The notes beneath the pieces were generated by a model. It was not told where the DNA came from, did not search any database, and saw nothing but the letters and a program-made list of their open reading frames with translations. From positions 5,999,001 to 6,063,000 of the forward strand of contig NZ_CP085135.1 in NCBI RefSeq assembly GCF_020616515.1: a stretch of DNA of 64,000 nucleotides, in the 5' to 3' direction. Each line of letters begins with the position of its first letter. The first letter of the stretch is position 1. The stretch comes from Mesorhizobium sp. PAMC28654 (GTDB lineage: Bacteria; Pseudomonadota; Alphaproteobacteria; Rhizobiales; Rhizobiaceae). Below are positions 1 through 6,656 of the stretch, piece by piece. The position numbers were made by a program, and so were the translations under genes.

Positions 1-120
1 AATGTAATGTAGCAATCACTTCATTGAGAGGCGACCCCGAGGTGATCGGGCGTTGCATTTTTGTCATGTCCTTGGGCGACCGGGAAAGCGTTTTCGCCGT
101 AGATCCAGAGCCCGTTGACG

Positions 121-417
121 CTATCTGTCGGAGGAGACGAACAACGAGGCGGCGATCTGGGCGCGCAGGCCGGCGGGGCGTTCCTTTGCCTTGAGCAGGC
201 CTTGTTCGCGGGCGGCGCGCTCGAAGGCGGACCATGCGACGGCCGGCCGGCATGCGCCGTTTTCAGCCGCGACCAGAAGCTGTGCCGCGGTCTTGTAGCT
301 CTTCGCTTCCTTGTTGCACCAATGGCCTGCAAGGGCCCTGCGCGCGTCGGGGATCGAGGTGACCACCATGGAGCGGGCGTCGATGAAGCGAATGGTCAAG
401 GCGGGCAGGGCGCGCAT
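121..417 (-). CDS. DUF982 domain protein
   Basis: A 98-residue protein with the DUF982 pattern seen in rhizobial small proteins: a short beta start (MRALPALTIRFID), a Trp-centred segment (RALAGHWCNKEAKSY) and a C-terminal AWSAFERAAREQGLL helix. The function of DUF982 is unknown. I chose the ATG at 417 because GAGG lies 8 nt upstream; an in-frame ATG at 462 would overlap the preceding gene and has weaker support. The stop is at 121-123. It follows a 38-residue membrane protein by 10 nt, so the two are probably co-transcribed. The family call rests on pattern recognition only. Confidence 0.7.
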   Translation of the reverse strand: MRALPALTIRFIDARSMVVTSIPDARRALAGHWCNKEAKSYKTAAQLLVAAENGACRPAVAWSAFERAAREQGLLKAKERPAGLRAQIAASLFVSSDR

Positions 418-427
418 GGCGACCGCC

Positions 428-544
428 TCACCAGCCGAGCCACTCGCGCGTGCGCCAGGCAAGGCCAGCGAAGGGCGTGACGAGAACGAGAAACACCAGC
501 ATCATCGTCAACGGGTGTCTGGTCATCGAGGGTCGCGGAGCCAT
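428..544 (-). CDS. small single-pass membrane protein
   Basis: A 38-residue ORF starting MAPRPSMTRH, followed by a hydrophobic stretch (LTMMLVFLVLVTPFAGLAW) long enough to span the membrane and a short basic/aromatic tail. AAAGGTG lies about 9 nt before the ATG, a good ribosome binding site. It sits 10 nt upstream of the DUF982 gene on the same strand, suggesting a two-gene operon. It matches no family I can name; small membrane peptides of this kind often act as regulators or membrane anchors, but nothing here shows that directly. Confidence 0.55.
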   Translation of the reverse strand: MAPRPSMTRHPLTMMLVFLVLVTPFAGLAWRTREWLGW

Positions 545-791
545 CGCTAGGTCACCTTTTGCTTCTGAGAATGTTGCTTCTGAGAACGCCGTTTTGCAAA
601 CCGCAGGTGTAACGTCACTTCGGCCAAGTGGTTGCATCGCCACGCTGGCGGAATTGGCCAGGTGGCGGCATTCATCCCGCGGGGCAGGGGGACGGTTCAG
701 GGCGTTGGTTCGAGGCGGCGCCGGGGCCGAGAAGCGATATGCCGTGCGATGCCTGCGGATCATTCACGCGAACCCGTTGGCGGAACCTGTT

Positions 792-816
792 GGAACCTTC
801 TGGCCATCGGGGCGTT
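792..816 (+). promoter_or_regulatory. EcfG-type general stress promoter
   Basis: GGAAC (792-796), 16 nt, then CGTT (813-816) matches the alphaproteobacterial EcfG consensus GGAAC-N16/17-CGTT for the general stress response. No protein gene follows. The predicted start near 822 leads directly into two hairpins and a terminator, so the promoter probably drives a small RNA. Confidence 0.65.
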
Positions 817-821
817 TTGAA

Positions 822-896
822 TACGGATCGCCCCCCTCGCGATCCCAAGCCCCAAGTACAGCCCCGCCGGTCTCCCCGTCCGGTGGGGCTTTATTG
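822..896 (+). ncRNA. candidate stress-induced small RNA with C-rich loops
   Basis: About 70 nt between an EcfG-type promoter and an intrinsic terminator. The first hairpin pairs GGATCGC (825-831) with GCGATCC (839-845) around the loop CCCCCTC. The second is the terminator stem (860-870 with 880-890) around the loop TCTCCCCGT. C-rich, CCUCC-like loops on two short hairpins recall alphaproteobacterial small RNAs with anti-Shine-Dalgarno loops. No ORF of useful length fits. The call is inferred from promoter, structure and terminator; no sequence family was recognised. Confidence 0.55.
860..896 (+). terminator. strong intrinsic terminator
   Basis: An 11-bp stem (AGCCCCGCCGG 860-870 with CCGGTGGGGCT 880-890, one G-U pair) and a 9-nt loop, followed by TTATTGTCTT. 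It ends the putative small RNA that begins near 822. Confidence 0.75.
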
Positions 897-966
897 TCTT
901 GGCGGCCCCCTTTGCGTCGGCAGCCTGGAACAATCAATTTTCCAGCAATCGCGCGTCGCGAAAGGG

Positions 967-1001
967 TTGACATGGAACAACCTGGGCGCGAGTTTCCGCC
1001 C
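967..1001 (+). promoter_or_regulatory. promoter and operator-like palindrome, peptide copy 1
   Basis: TTGACA (967-972), exactly 17 bp, then GAGTTT (990-995). The same layout precedes all four peptide genes. An inverted repeat, GGGCGcGAgTTTcCGCCC (984-1001), overlaps the -10 position and could bind a regulator. Confidence 0.6.
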
Positions 1002-1024
1002 ATGTCCATTTTGGGGAGTCGGGA

Positions 1025-1123
1025 ATGAAGAAAATCTACGAGAAGCCGGTTCTGGTTCGCCGCGAGAAACTGTCGAAGGTCACGGCGGCCTTGCCACTAA
1101 GCGGTAACAATGGTCCGGCCTGA
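1025..1123 (+). CDS. putative RiPP precursor peptide, copy 1
   Basis: A 32-residue peptide. Residues 1-21 begin MKKIYEKPVLVRREKL and end KVTA; the tail is ALPLSGNNGPA. Y5, P8, L10 and T20 sit at -17, -14, -12 and -2 relative to residue 22, which is the spacing of the lasso-peptide leader motif. The tail has no Asp or Glu, which a lasso ring needs at core position 7-9, so the modification type is open. GGGGAG lies 8 nt before the ATG. It has its own promoter upstream and is followed by a weak hairpin and a T-rich stretch near 1138-1163. It is first of four tandem paralogues. It was recognised from leader conservation, not from a maturase. Confidence 0.7.
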   Translation: MKKIYEKPVLVRREKLSKVTAALPLSGNNGPA

Positions 1124-1297
1124 CGATTTTCGTCGGTCCGCCAGGGTGGCCTTTTCTTTCTCGGTTCCCGGCGCCTGAATTGCCGCGGTGCATGGCCTGG
1201 CCGGCTTCCTCCGCCGGGTTTTCAGGCATTCGCGGGCTATCCTGCTCACCATTTCGGGAAACAATCGATCTTCAAGCATTCGCACGCCGCGACCGCA

Positions 1298-1332
1298 TTG
1301 ACATCGGGCAAGCCGGGCGCGAATTTTCGCCC
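1298..1332 (+). promoter_or_regulatory. promoter and operator-like palindrome, peptide copy 2
   Basis: TTGACA (1298-1303), 17 bp, GAATTT (1321-1326). The palindrome GGGCGcGAATTTtCGCCC (1315-1332) is the most symmetrical of the set and overlaps the -10 position. Confidence 0.6.
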
Positions 1333-1343
1333 GCATCACTCAT

Positions 1344-1377
1344 GGGGAATTGGGAATGAAGGGGAATTGGGAATGAA
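1344..1377 (+). repeat. 17-bp tandem duplication over RBS and start codon
   Basis: GGGGAATTGGGAATGAA occurs at 1344-1360 and again at 1361-1377. Each unit contains a Shine-Dalgarno-like GGGGA and an ATG. The first ATG (1356) opens a six-codon frame, MKGNWE, whose TGA (1374-1376) overlaps the ATG of peptide copy 2 (1373-1375) in an ATGA arrangement, so translation could be coupled. The other three copies have no duplication. Confidence 0.9.
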
Positions 1378-1465
1378 GAAAATCTACGAGAAGCCTGTGT
1401 TGGTTCGCCGCGAAAAACTGTCGAAGGTCACGGCTATCCCGCTGAATTCGTCGAAGTCGGTCTGA
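1373..1465 (+). CDS. putative RiPP precursor peptide, copy 2
   Basis: A 30-residue peptide with the same 21-residue leader as copy 1 and a different tail, IPLNSSKSV. Leader codons differ from the other copies only at a few synonymous positions, while the tail shares no clear alignment, as expected for a conserved leader with a diversifying core. The ATG is at 1373; an upstream duplicate of the ribosome binding site and start creates a short overlapping leader frame. A terminator hairpin follows at 1476-1508. The biochemical fate of the tail is unknown. Confidence 0.7.
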   Translation: MKKIYEKPVLVRREKLSKVTAIPLNSSKSV

Positions 1466-1475
1466 CGGTTTCATC

Positions 1476-1508
1476 AGCCCGCCGCCGACAGGGGAGGCGG
1501 GCTTTTCT
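1476..1508 (+). terminator. intrinsic terminator after peptide copy 2
   Basis: AGCCCGCC (1476-1483) pairs with GGCGGGCT (1496-1503), followed by TTTCTTTG. The same stem recurs after copy 3. Confidence 0.8.
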
Positions 1509-1660
1509 TTGCCGCGATTCCAGGTCCCGGTGCCTGGGTTCTCGCCGGAGCATTCGGCCCGGCGAGCTCTCTTCGCGGTGATTTCCCGCATTTTGGGGGC
1601 TTTCTTGCATCAGTGGGCGGAGAACAGGTCATTATCCGGATCTGATACGTCGGCTATGGA

Positions 1661-1689
1661 TTGACATGCAAACAAGCGGGGGTGAGCTT
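1661..1689 (+). promoter_or_regulatory. promoter, peptide copy 3
   Basis: TTGACA (1661-1666), 17 bp, GAGCTT (1684-1689). The GGGCG/CGCCC palindrome seen over the -10 of copies 1 and 2 is not preserved here, so copy 3 may be regulated differently. Confidence 0.55.
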
Positions 1690-1718
1690 GCAACCGTATC
1701 CATGGCGGGAGACGGGGC

Positions 1719-1808
1719 ATGAAGAAAATCTACGAGAAGCCGGTGCTTGTGCGCCGCGAAAAACTGTCGAAGGTCACGGCCGGTGGGTCACCATCGAGGC
1801 CGACCTGA
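1719..1808 (+). CDS. putative RiPP precursor peptide, copy 3
   Basis: A 29-residue peptide with the invariant leader (Y5, P8, L10, T20) and the tail GGSPSRPT. The tail starts with Gly at residue 22, the usual first core residue of lasso peptides, but it has no acidic residue. GGGAG lies about 8 nt before the ATG. It is followed within 8 nt by a terminator. Its promoter lacks the palindrome found at copies 1 and 2. Confidence 0.7.
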   Translation: MKKIYEKPVLVRREKLSKVTAGGSPSRPT

Positions 1809-1815
1809 CCTGACC

Positions 1816-1842
1816 AGCCCGCCGCCAGGGGTGGCGGGCTTC
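1816..1842 (+). terminator. intrinsic terminator after peptide copy 3
   Basis: AGCCCGCC (1816-1823) pairs with GGCGGGCT (1833-1840). The T-tract after it is short. Confidence 0.65.
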
Positions 1843-1912
1843 CTGCTTCGAGGTCTGAATTTTCACCGGCCGGAAACAGGACGTGGTCCAACGACTACAT
1901 GGGTGTCGCGGG

Positions 1913-1947
1913 TTGACATGAGGCCGGCTGGACGCGAGTTTCCGCCC
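1913..1947 (+). promoter_or_regulatory. promoter and weak palindrome, peptide copy 4
   Basis: TTGACA (1913-1918), 17 bp, GAGTTT (1936-1941). The palindrome is present but imperfect (GGACG ... CCGCCC). Confidence 0.6.
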
Positions 1948-1970
1948 GTATCCATTTTGGGGAGTCGGGG

Positions 1971-2060
1971 ATGAAGAAAATCTACGAGAAGCCGGTGCTT
2001 GTGCGCCGCGAAAAACTGTCAAGGGTCACGGCCGCTCCGTCTAATTCGAACGCGCCTTGA
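1971..2060 (+). CDS. putative RiPP precursor peptide, copy 4
   Basis: A 29-residue peptide with the leader identical except for Lys18 to Arg, and the tail APSNSNAP. The upstream region from TTGACA to the ATG is closest to that of copy 1, suggesting a recent duplication of a unit of roughly 100-150 bp including the promoter. A strong terminator follows at 2074. The four tails share only a bias to Ser, Asn, Pro, Ala and Gly. Confidence 0.7.
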   Translation: MKKIYEKPVLVRREKLSRVTAAPSNSNAP

Positions 2061-2072
2061 TCTTTTCGATCA

Positions 2073-2106
2073 GCCCGCCACCCGCAAGGTGGCGGGTTTT
2101 TCGTTT
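2073..2106 (+). terminator. strong intrinsic terminator after peptide copy 4
   Basis: CCCGCCACC (2074-2082) pairs perfectly with GGTGGCGGG (2088-2096), loop CGCAA, followed by TTTTTCGTTT. It ends the peptide array and faces the convergent sulfotransferase gene. Confidence 0.9.
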
Positions 2107-2168
2107 CTGGGACTGGATTGCCGCCGTGGCATCCGCGCCAGCACCATCGTGTCGGTCGTCGGCTCGCT

Positions 2169-2909
2169 CTATCCCAGCCACAACAGCAGGGCGGCGAGCA
2201 CCAGCAGAATGGCGGCGATCGACAAGCCCAGCATGATGTAGGAGCCGTTGACGATCTCGGCGATGATCTTCTTGATGGTCGCGCGGTCGTTGAGGTTGGG
2301 GAAGGGCTCGTCGGGCTCGGGCACGCCCAGGAAGCGGCACAGCGGGCTCCAGCCCTCGGTTACCTTGAACAGCAGCAGTTGGTCCGGCGGCACCGCCGCC
2401 TGCACCTCCTCGATATAGGTGCTGTAGCGCGCGATCGCCTTGTCGCGGTCGTCCATCACGCCGTTCAGCGTGCGGCCCCACACCAGCTTGCTCGACATGT
2501 CGCCGAATTTCCAGCCGAACGGCGTCAGCCATTCCAGGATCTTGAACTGCCAGACATTCTTGGTGAAATAGATCGTGTCGACGGTGCTGTCATACCAGGC
2601 TGCGGGGCCGCGCGGATGAAGAGTGAGCAGCACCTTGGCGTCGGGGTAGGCGGAGAGCAATTCCTTCCACACGCAGCAGCCGGGGTTGTCGACCGTCGCC
2701 GTGTAGTTGGCGAACACCTGGTTCCAGTCCTGCTGGCTGCCCGGCGGGCTGTTGGCCACCTTGCGCCAGAAATCGAGATGGCCCTTGTTGGCCTTGTTCA
2801 GGATCACTTCCTGCATGTGGTAGCAGGGAAAGCCGAGCCTGTTCAGCGCGGCGAAGGTCGACCACGTGCCCGTACGGCCGAAACCTGCCCCGATGACCTT
2901 GAGCGTCAT
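2169..2909 (-). CDS. sulfotransferase family protein
   Basis: A 246-residue protein of the sulfotransferase superfamily that transfers sulfate from PAPS. The N-terminus MTLKVIGAGFGRTGTWSTF carries the 5'-phosphosulfate-binding loop pattern followed by the AALNRLGFPCYHM helix common in this subgroup. Later features are DAKVLLTLHPRGPAAWYDS (the 3'-phosphate side) and a C-terminal hydrophobic segment (IMLGLSIAAILLVLAALLLWL) that probably anchors it in the membrane. The acceptor is unknown. It converges on the peptide array; a role in modifying those peptides is only a speculation from position. Confidence 0.8.
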   Translation of the reverse strand: MTLKVIGAGFGRTGTWSTFAALNRLGFPCYHMQEVILNKANKGHLDFWRKVANSPPGSQQDWNQVFANYTATVDNPGCCVWKELLSAYPDAKVLLTLHPRGPAAWYDSTVDTIYFTKNVWQFKILEWLTPFGWKFGDMSSKLVWGRTLNGVMDDRDKAIARYSTYIEEVQAAVPPDQLLLFKVTEGWSPLCRFLGVPEPDEPFPNLNDRATIKKIIAEIVNGSYIMLGLSIAAILLVLAALLLWLG

Positions 2910-3123
2910 TTTCCTGTTCCCCTCACTGGCCGTCCCCTTGGCCGCTGACCCCCTTTCACGGGTTATTTCAGTGCGGGCTCATGTTGCCCCCGCATGGATT
3001 GGTGCGCAACGAATTTCCTCGTCAGTGGGGAAAAACACTACAGACATGTCGTCAATCCGGCTTCATCTGGAATGGGTTGGCGTTGCCGCCATCGAGGATA
3101 GTTCCCAAGCCTGGCCGGCAAGA

Positions 3124-4344
3124 TCAATCGACGCAGCCCGGAGCGGCAGGCGCGCCGGCGAAACGGTCCCGCGTCCACGTCATCAAGTCGGCGGTCAGGG
3201 GCGAACCCTCCGCGACCAGCGACAGGTGGCCGACGCCCGGGTAGGACAGGAAATCGACGGGCTGGCCGGCGGCGCAACGCGATTTGACATAGGCCTGCTG
3301 CATCCGCGGAAGGACCGCGTCGTCGTCCTCCCCCTGAGCGATCAGCAGCGGCGCATTGATTGCGCCGCGCGGCGTGTTCTGCTCCAGCCGTGCGCCAAGC
3401 GGGCCGGATGCAGCGTCTTGCCAGAACGCGCCGCCGCGCGGCAGCAGCGCGGTTTCGGCCACAGAGAACAGCGTTTCCTTGCCACCCAGGCAGCGTCGGG
3501 CGATGTCGCCAGCAAGGGTTCTCGACCACCAGCCCATATAGTCGCCGGGCCGAACGTCCGGATAGGCGGCGGAATAGGCGCGCATGACATAGGCCGACAC
3601 GATCTTGCCGAGGATCGTGGACTGCCCATCCTCGACAAGCTCCCTGAGGTCGCTGGCCGGCGCGAAAGCGGCAATGCCGGCGAGCTTGAGTTCCGGCGCG
3701 TAATCGGACGCGCGCATGCCCGCCCACAATGCGCTGTGGCCGCCTTGCGAATGGCCCCAGACCACAAGCTTGTCGTCCAGCCTCGGCTCGCCCATGCGGC
3801 GCGCGGCGCGAACCGCGTCGAGCACGGCGCGCGCCGCCTCATCGCCGACCAGATAGGCATGGCCGCCCGAGCCGCCTTGAACCCCAAGGCCGATATAGTC
3901 CGTCGCGACATAGGCCCAGCCGGCATCGAGCAGCGGTTGCAGCGCCGGGACATTGTCGAACGGGTGCTCCATCACGGAGGGGGCACAACCCGCCGCGATG
4001 CCCGTCGTGCCATGCGCCCAGGCGATGATGGGCCGACTGTCCGTGGCCGGTTGCCGCGACACCATCACGATGGCGCTGGCCACGGCCGGCGTGTTGTCGG
4101 CCCGGGTCGTCGCATAGAGGATCCGCCAGGCCCGCGCGTTGTCGGGAACGTCGCGCGTGAACGGCTCGCTGGCGATCAGCGTTCCGGCCGGGGCGACCGG
4201 ATCGGAAACCCTGGAATAGAAGGCGTCGGGCATGGCTGGCTCGCAATACCACCATGCCAGCGCAATCAGGATGCAGGCGGCAAAGCCGATCCAGGCAAGG
4301 GCGCGGGCCAAACGTGCGAAGATCCTGCGCCGTCCTGTTGCCAT
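3124..4344 (-). CDS. secretory lipase-type alpha/beta hydrolase
   Basis: A 406-residue hydrolase with an N-terminal basic/hydrophobic anchor (LARALAWIGFAACILIALAW) and the alpha/beta-hydrolase core. The nucleophile elbow is GHSQGGHSA, the acid is probably in IAQGEDDDAV and the His in GVGHLSL, so the triad looks intact. It matches the secretory lipase family known from fungi and actinobacteria, acting on esters outside the cytoplasm. A paralogue of the same length and domain order lies at 25138-26358. It is divergent from the aminotransferase gene, with a 173-bp spacer. Confidence 0.8.
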   Translation of the reverse strand: MATGRRRIFARLARALAWIGFAACILIALAWWYCEPAMPDAFYSRVSDPVAPAGTLIASEPFTRDVPDNARAWRILYATTRADNTPAVASAIVMVSRQPATDSRPIIAWAHGTTGIAAGCAPSVMEHPFDNVPALQPLLDAGWAYVATDYIGLGVQGGSGGHAYLVGDEAARAVLDAVRAARRMGEPRLDDKLVVWGHSQGGHSALWAGMRASDYAPELKLAGIAAFAPASDLRELVEDGQSTILGKIVSAYVMRAYSAAYPDVRPGDYMGWWSRTLAGDIARRCLGGKETLFSVAETALLPRGGAFWQDAASGPLGARLEQNTPRGAINAPLLIAQGEDDDAVLPRMQQAYVKSRCAAGQPVDFLSYPGVGHLSLVAEGSPLTADLMTWTRDRFAGAPAAPGCVD

Positions 4345-4517
4345 GTGGTCCCCTCGGTTGCGGCGATTGTGGCATGAAAACAGGTTGTTTCCACTTTGAG
4401 TCCGCTGCGAATGTCTGTAACTGGCGCGATCACATAGACCTTCTGGCTATTCCAGAGGGCGCTGACCGGTGATAATAGGTCAGCGAGATTGACCTAATTA
4501 CCACCGACTGGGAGGTC

Positions 4518-5726
4518 GTGTTGACTTTGATGGACCTGTTGGCGTCGCGCTCGTCGCGCATGAAGGCGTCGGAAATCCGCGAACTGCTGAAGCTGCTCGA
4601 CCAGCCCGACATCATCTCCTTTGCCGGCGGCATTCCCGACCCTTCGCTGTTTCCGTCCGCCGCGATCGCCGATGCCTATGCCTCGGTGCTCGCCGGCGCG
4701 GAGGCGGGGGCCGCACTGCAATACCAGGTCAGCGAAGGCTATTTGCCGCTGCGGCGGTGGCTGGTCGGCTTGATGAGCGACCTTGGCGTGCCTTGCGACG
4801 AGGGCAACATCCTCATCACTTCCGGCTCGCAGCAGGGGCTGGATTATCTGGGCAAGCTTTTTCTCTCGCCTGGCGACACCGCGCTGGTGACATGGCCGAC
4901 CTATCTCGGCGCGCTGCAGGCCTTCAACGCCTATGAGCCGCGCTACGACCGGCTGACGCCGGATGGCGGCAACATGACGCCGTCGGCCTATCGCGCCGCG
5001 GCCGCCGCCAATGGCGGACGGCCGAAATTCGCCTATCTGGTGCCCGATTTCGCCAATCCGACCGGCGAGACCTTGAACCGGAAGCAGCGCGAGGCGGTGC
5101 TCGACCTCGCCGGCGAACTCGACATCGCCGTCATCGAGGACGCCGCCTATCGCGCGCTGCGCTATGACGGCGAGGCCGTGCCGCCGATCCTGGCGCTGGA
5201 CTGCGCTCGCTCCGGCGGCATCGACAAGGCGCGCACCATCTATTGCGGCTCGTTCTCAAAGATCCTGTCGCCGGGCATGCGGGTGGGCTGGATCTGCGCG
5301 CCGCGCGCCGTCATCGAAAAACTCGTCCTGATGAAGCAGGCGTCGGATCTGCACAGCCCGTCGATCAACCAGATGGTCATGCATCGCGCCGCCGAAGCCG
5401 TCTTCGACGGCCAGGTCGAGAAACTCATCGGCGCCTATGGCGCGCGCCGTGACGCGCTGCTCGCCGCGCTTGAGGCTCACATGCCCGAGGGCGTGACCTG
5501 GAGCCGTCCGGAGGGCGGCATGTTCGTCTGGGTGACGCTGCCGGAGGGCATCGACGCCACCGAGCTTCTGGCACGGTCGGTCAAGGAAGCGCGCGTCGCC
5601 TTCGTGCCCGGCAACGCCTTTTACGCCGACGGAACCGGGCGCAACACGCTGCGCCTGTCCTTCACGCTCGCCGACCATCGCGCGGTGAGCGAGGGGATTC
5701 CGAGACTTGCGGCGCTGCTGAAGTAG
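4518..5726 (+). CDS. PLP-dependent aminotransferase, class I/II
   Basis: A fold-type I aminotransferase of about 400 residues. The start ASRSSRMKASEIRELLKLL and FAGGIPDPSLFP resemble the 2-aminoadipate/kynurenine (LysN, MocR-lineage) group. ITSGSQQGLDYLGKLFL, VPDFANPTG and SFSKILSPGMRVGW (PLP Lys) are all present. The substrate is not determined. The start is uncertain: GTG 4518 is only 2 nt from GGGAGG, and TTG 4521, TTG 4527 and ATG 4530 are in frame with better spacing. It stands alone, so context does not help assign the pathway. Confidence 0.85.
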   Translation: MLTLMDLLASRSSRMKASEIRELLKLLDQPDIISFAGGIPDPSLFPSAAIADAYASVLAGAEAGAALQYQVSEGYLPLRRWLVGLMSDLGVPCDEGNILITSGSQQGLDYLGKLFLSPGDTALVTWPTYLGALQAFNAYEPRYDRLTPDGGNMTPSAYRAAAAANGGRPKFAYLVPDFANPTGETLNRKQREAVLDLAGELDIAVIEDAAYRALRYDGEAVPPILALDCARSGGIDKARTIYCGSFSKILSPGMRVGWICAPRAVIEKLVLMKQASDLHSPSINQMVMHRAAEAVFDGQVEKLIGAYGARRDALLAALEAHMPEGVTWSRPEGGMFVWVTLPEGIDATELLARSVKEARVAFVPGNAFYADGTGRNTLRLSFTLADHRAVSEGIPRLAALLK

Positions 5727-5748
5727 GCGCCTAGGGTGGCGACATCCA

Positions 5749-5784
5749 ATCTCCCCCACGAGGGGGAGATCGGCGGCTTCGCCG
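5749..5784. repeat. intergenic double hairpin repeat
   Basis: ATCTCCCCC (5749-5757), loop ACGA, GGGGGAGAT (5762-5770) is a perfect 9-bp stem. It is followed directly by CGGCG-GCTT-CGCCG. This looks like a dispersed rhizobial intergenic palindrome and may also stop transcription after the aminotransferase gene. Confidence 0.6.
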
Positions 5785-5871
5785 TCCCGCTATTCATTGA
5801 CCCTTGAGCCGTCTGGCTTGAAGTGACAGGCTGGCGGCGGCTAGGCATGTTCGCCGGCCGAGAGAGATACG

Positions 5872-6636
5872 ATGCCCAGCGCCCCATCACCCCGCATCAT
5901 CCTGCTGCTCGGCAGCGCGCCCGATGTCGTGCGCTGCGAGGCCTGGCCGAAGGCAGCCTTCAGCCGGATCGTGGCCATCAACAATGCCTGGCGCGTGCGC
6001 CCCGACTGGGATTTTCTCGTCCATGCCGGCGATTTCCCGGCGGACCGGCTGCCGGCGGATGCAAGGCTGCGGCAGGCGCAGATCTTCAGCGCCTCGCACT
6101 ATGTGCCGGCGCAGAACGCCTTTGGCGGCTTCGTCTATGCCGGCGCCACCATGGCGCTGACGGCGGCCTACTGGACCATCCACAGCCAGAGGCCGGATGT
6201 GCTGGCATTCCTTGGCTGCGACATGATCTATGACAGGCCGGACAAGACGCATTTTTATGGCGTCGGCCGCCCCGATCCGCTGCGCGATGACGTGACGCTG
6301 CGCAATCTCGAGGCGAAGTCGAACCGGCTGCTGGTGCAGGCGCTGAAGCGCGACTGCCTGTGCGTCAACCTGTCGGACCTGCCGCGCAGCCGCCTGACTT
6401 TTCCAAGGCTGAGTTTCGATGGACTGACGGGCCTGACCCCGGAGCGGATCGCCGCGATGCGGTCGGAAATTCTCGCCGGCATCCGTCTCGACCAGGCGGA
6501 AAAGGCGGAGAAAGCTGAGCAGGAGCTGGGCTATTTCTATGAAGACGGCATGTACTGGAACCATCTCGACGAGATCGACGAGCGGCCGCTCGCCGATATC
6601 GACCGGATGTGGATTTCGGCGGTGGAGGGAAATTGA
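5872..6636 (+). CDS. hypothetical protein, possible Rossmann-like glycosyltransferase fold
   Basis: A 254-residue protein I cannot assign to a family. It starts with a beta strand and glycine turn (RIILLLGSAPDVVRC), then AINNAWRVRPDWDFLVHAGDF and FLGCDMIYDRPDKTHFYG, an arrangement like that in DUF115-type or sialyltransferase-like proteins, which combine a GSAP nucleotide loop with a later acidic motif. The C-terminus contains a Lys/Glu-rich helix (QAEKAEKAEQELGYFYEDG). There is no signal peptide. A small membrane protein gene follows 20 nt after the stop. Confidence 0.6.
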   Translation: MPSAPSPRIILLLGSAPDVVRCEAWPKAAFSRIVAINNAWRVRPDWDFLVHAGDFPADRLPADARLRQAQIFSASHYVPAQNAFGGFVYAGATMALTAAYWTIHSQRPDVLAFLGCDMIYDRPDKTHFYGVGRPDPLRDDVTLRNLEAKSNRLLVQALKRDCLCVNLSDLPRSRLTFPRLSFDGLTGLTPERIAAMRSEILAGIRLDQAEKAEKAEQELGYFYEDGMYWNHLDEIDERPLADIDRMWISAVEGN

Positions 6637-6656
6637 GACGCTTCCTCGAGGATTCA

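Noticed and set aside
820..896. tRNA gene before the terminator
   Set aside because: No cloverleaf, T-loop GTTCGA or CCA end could be fitted; the two hairpins suit a small RNA better.
1025..2060. The four peptides as type I toxins or phage-like small membrane toxins
   Set aside because: They are hydrophilic and strongly basic, with no membrane-spanning stretch, and no antisense RNA promoter is visible.
2169..2909. Sulfotransferase as tailoring enzyme of the peptide array
   Set aside because: It is convergent, has its own transcription unit and a membrane anchor, and the peptide tails have few plausible acceptors besides Ser/Thr. Position alone is too weak.
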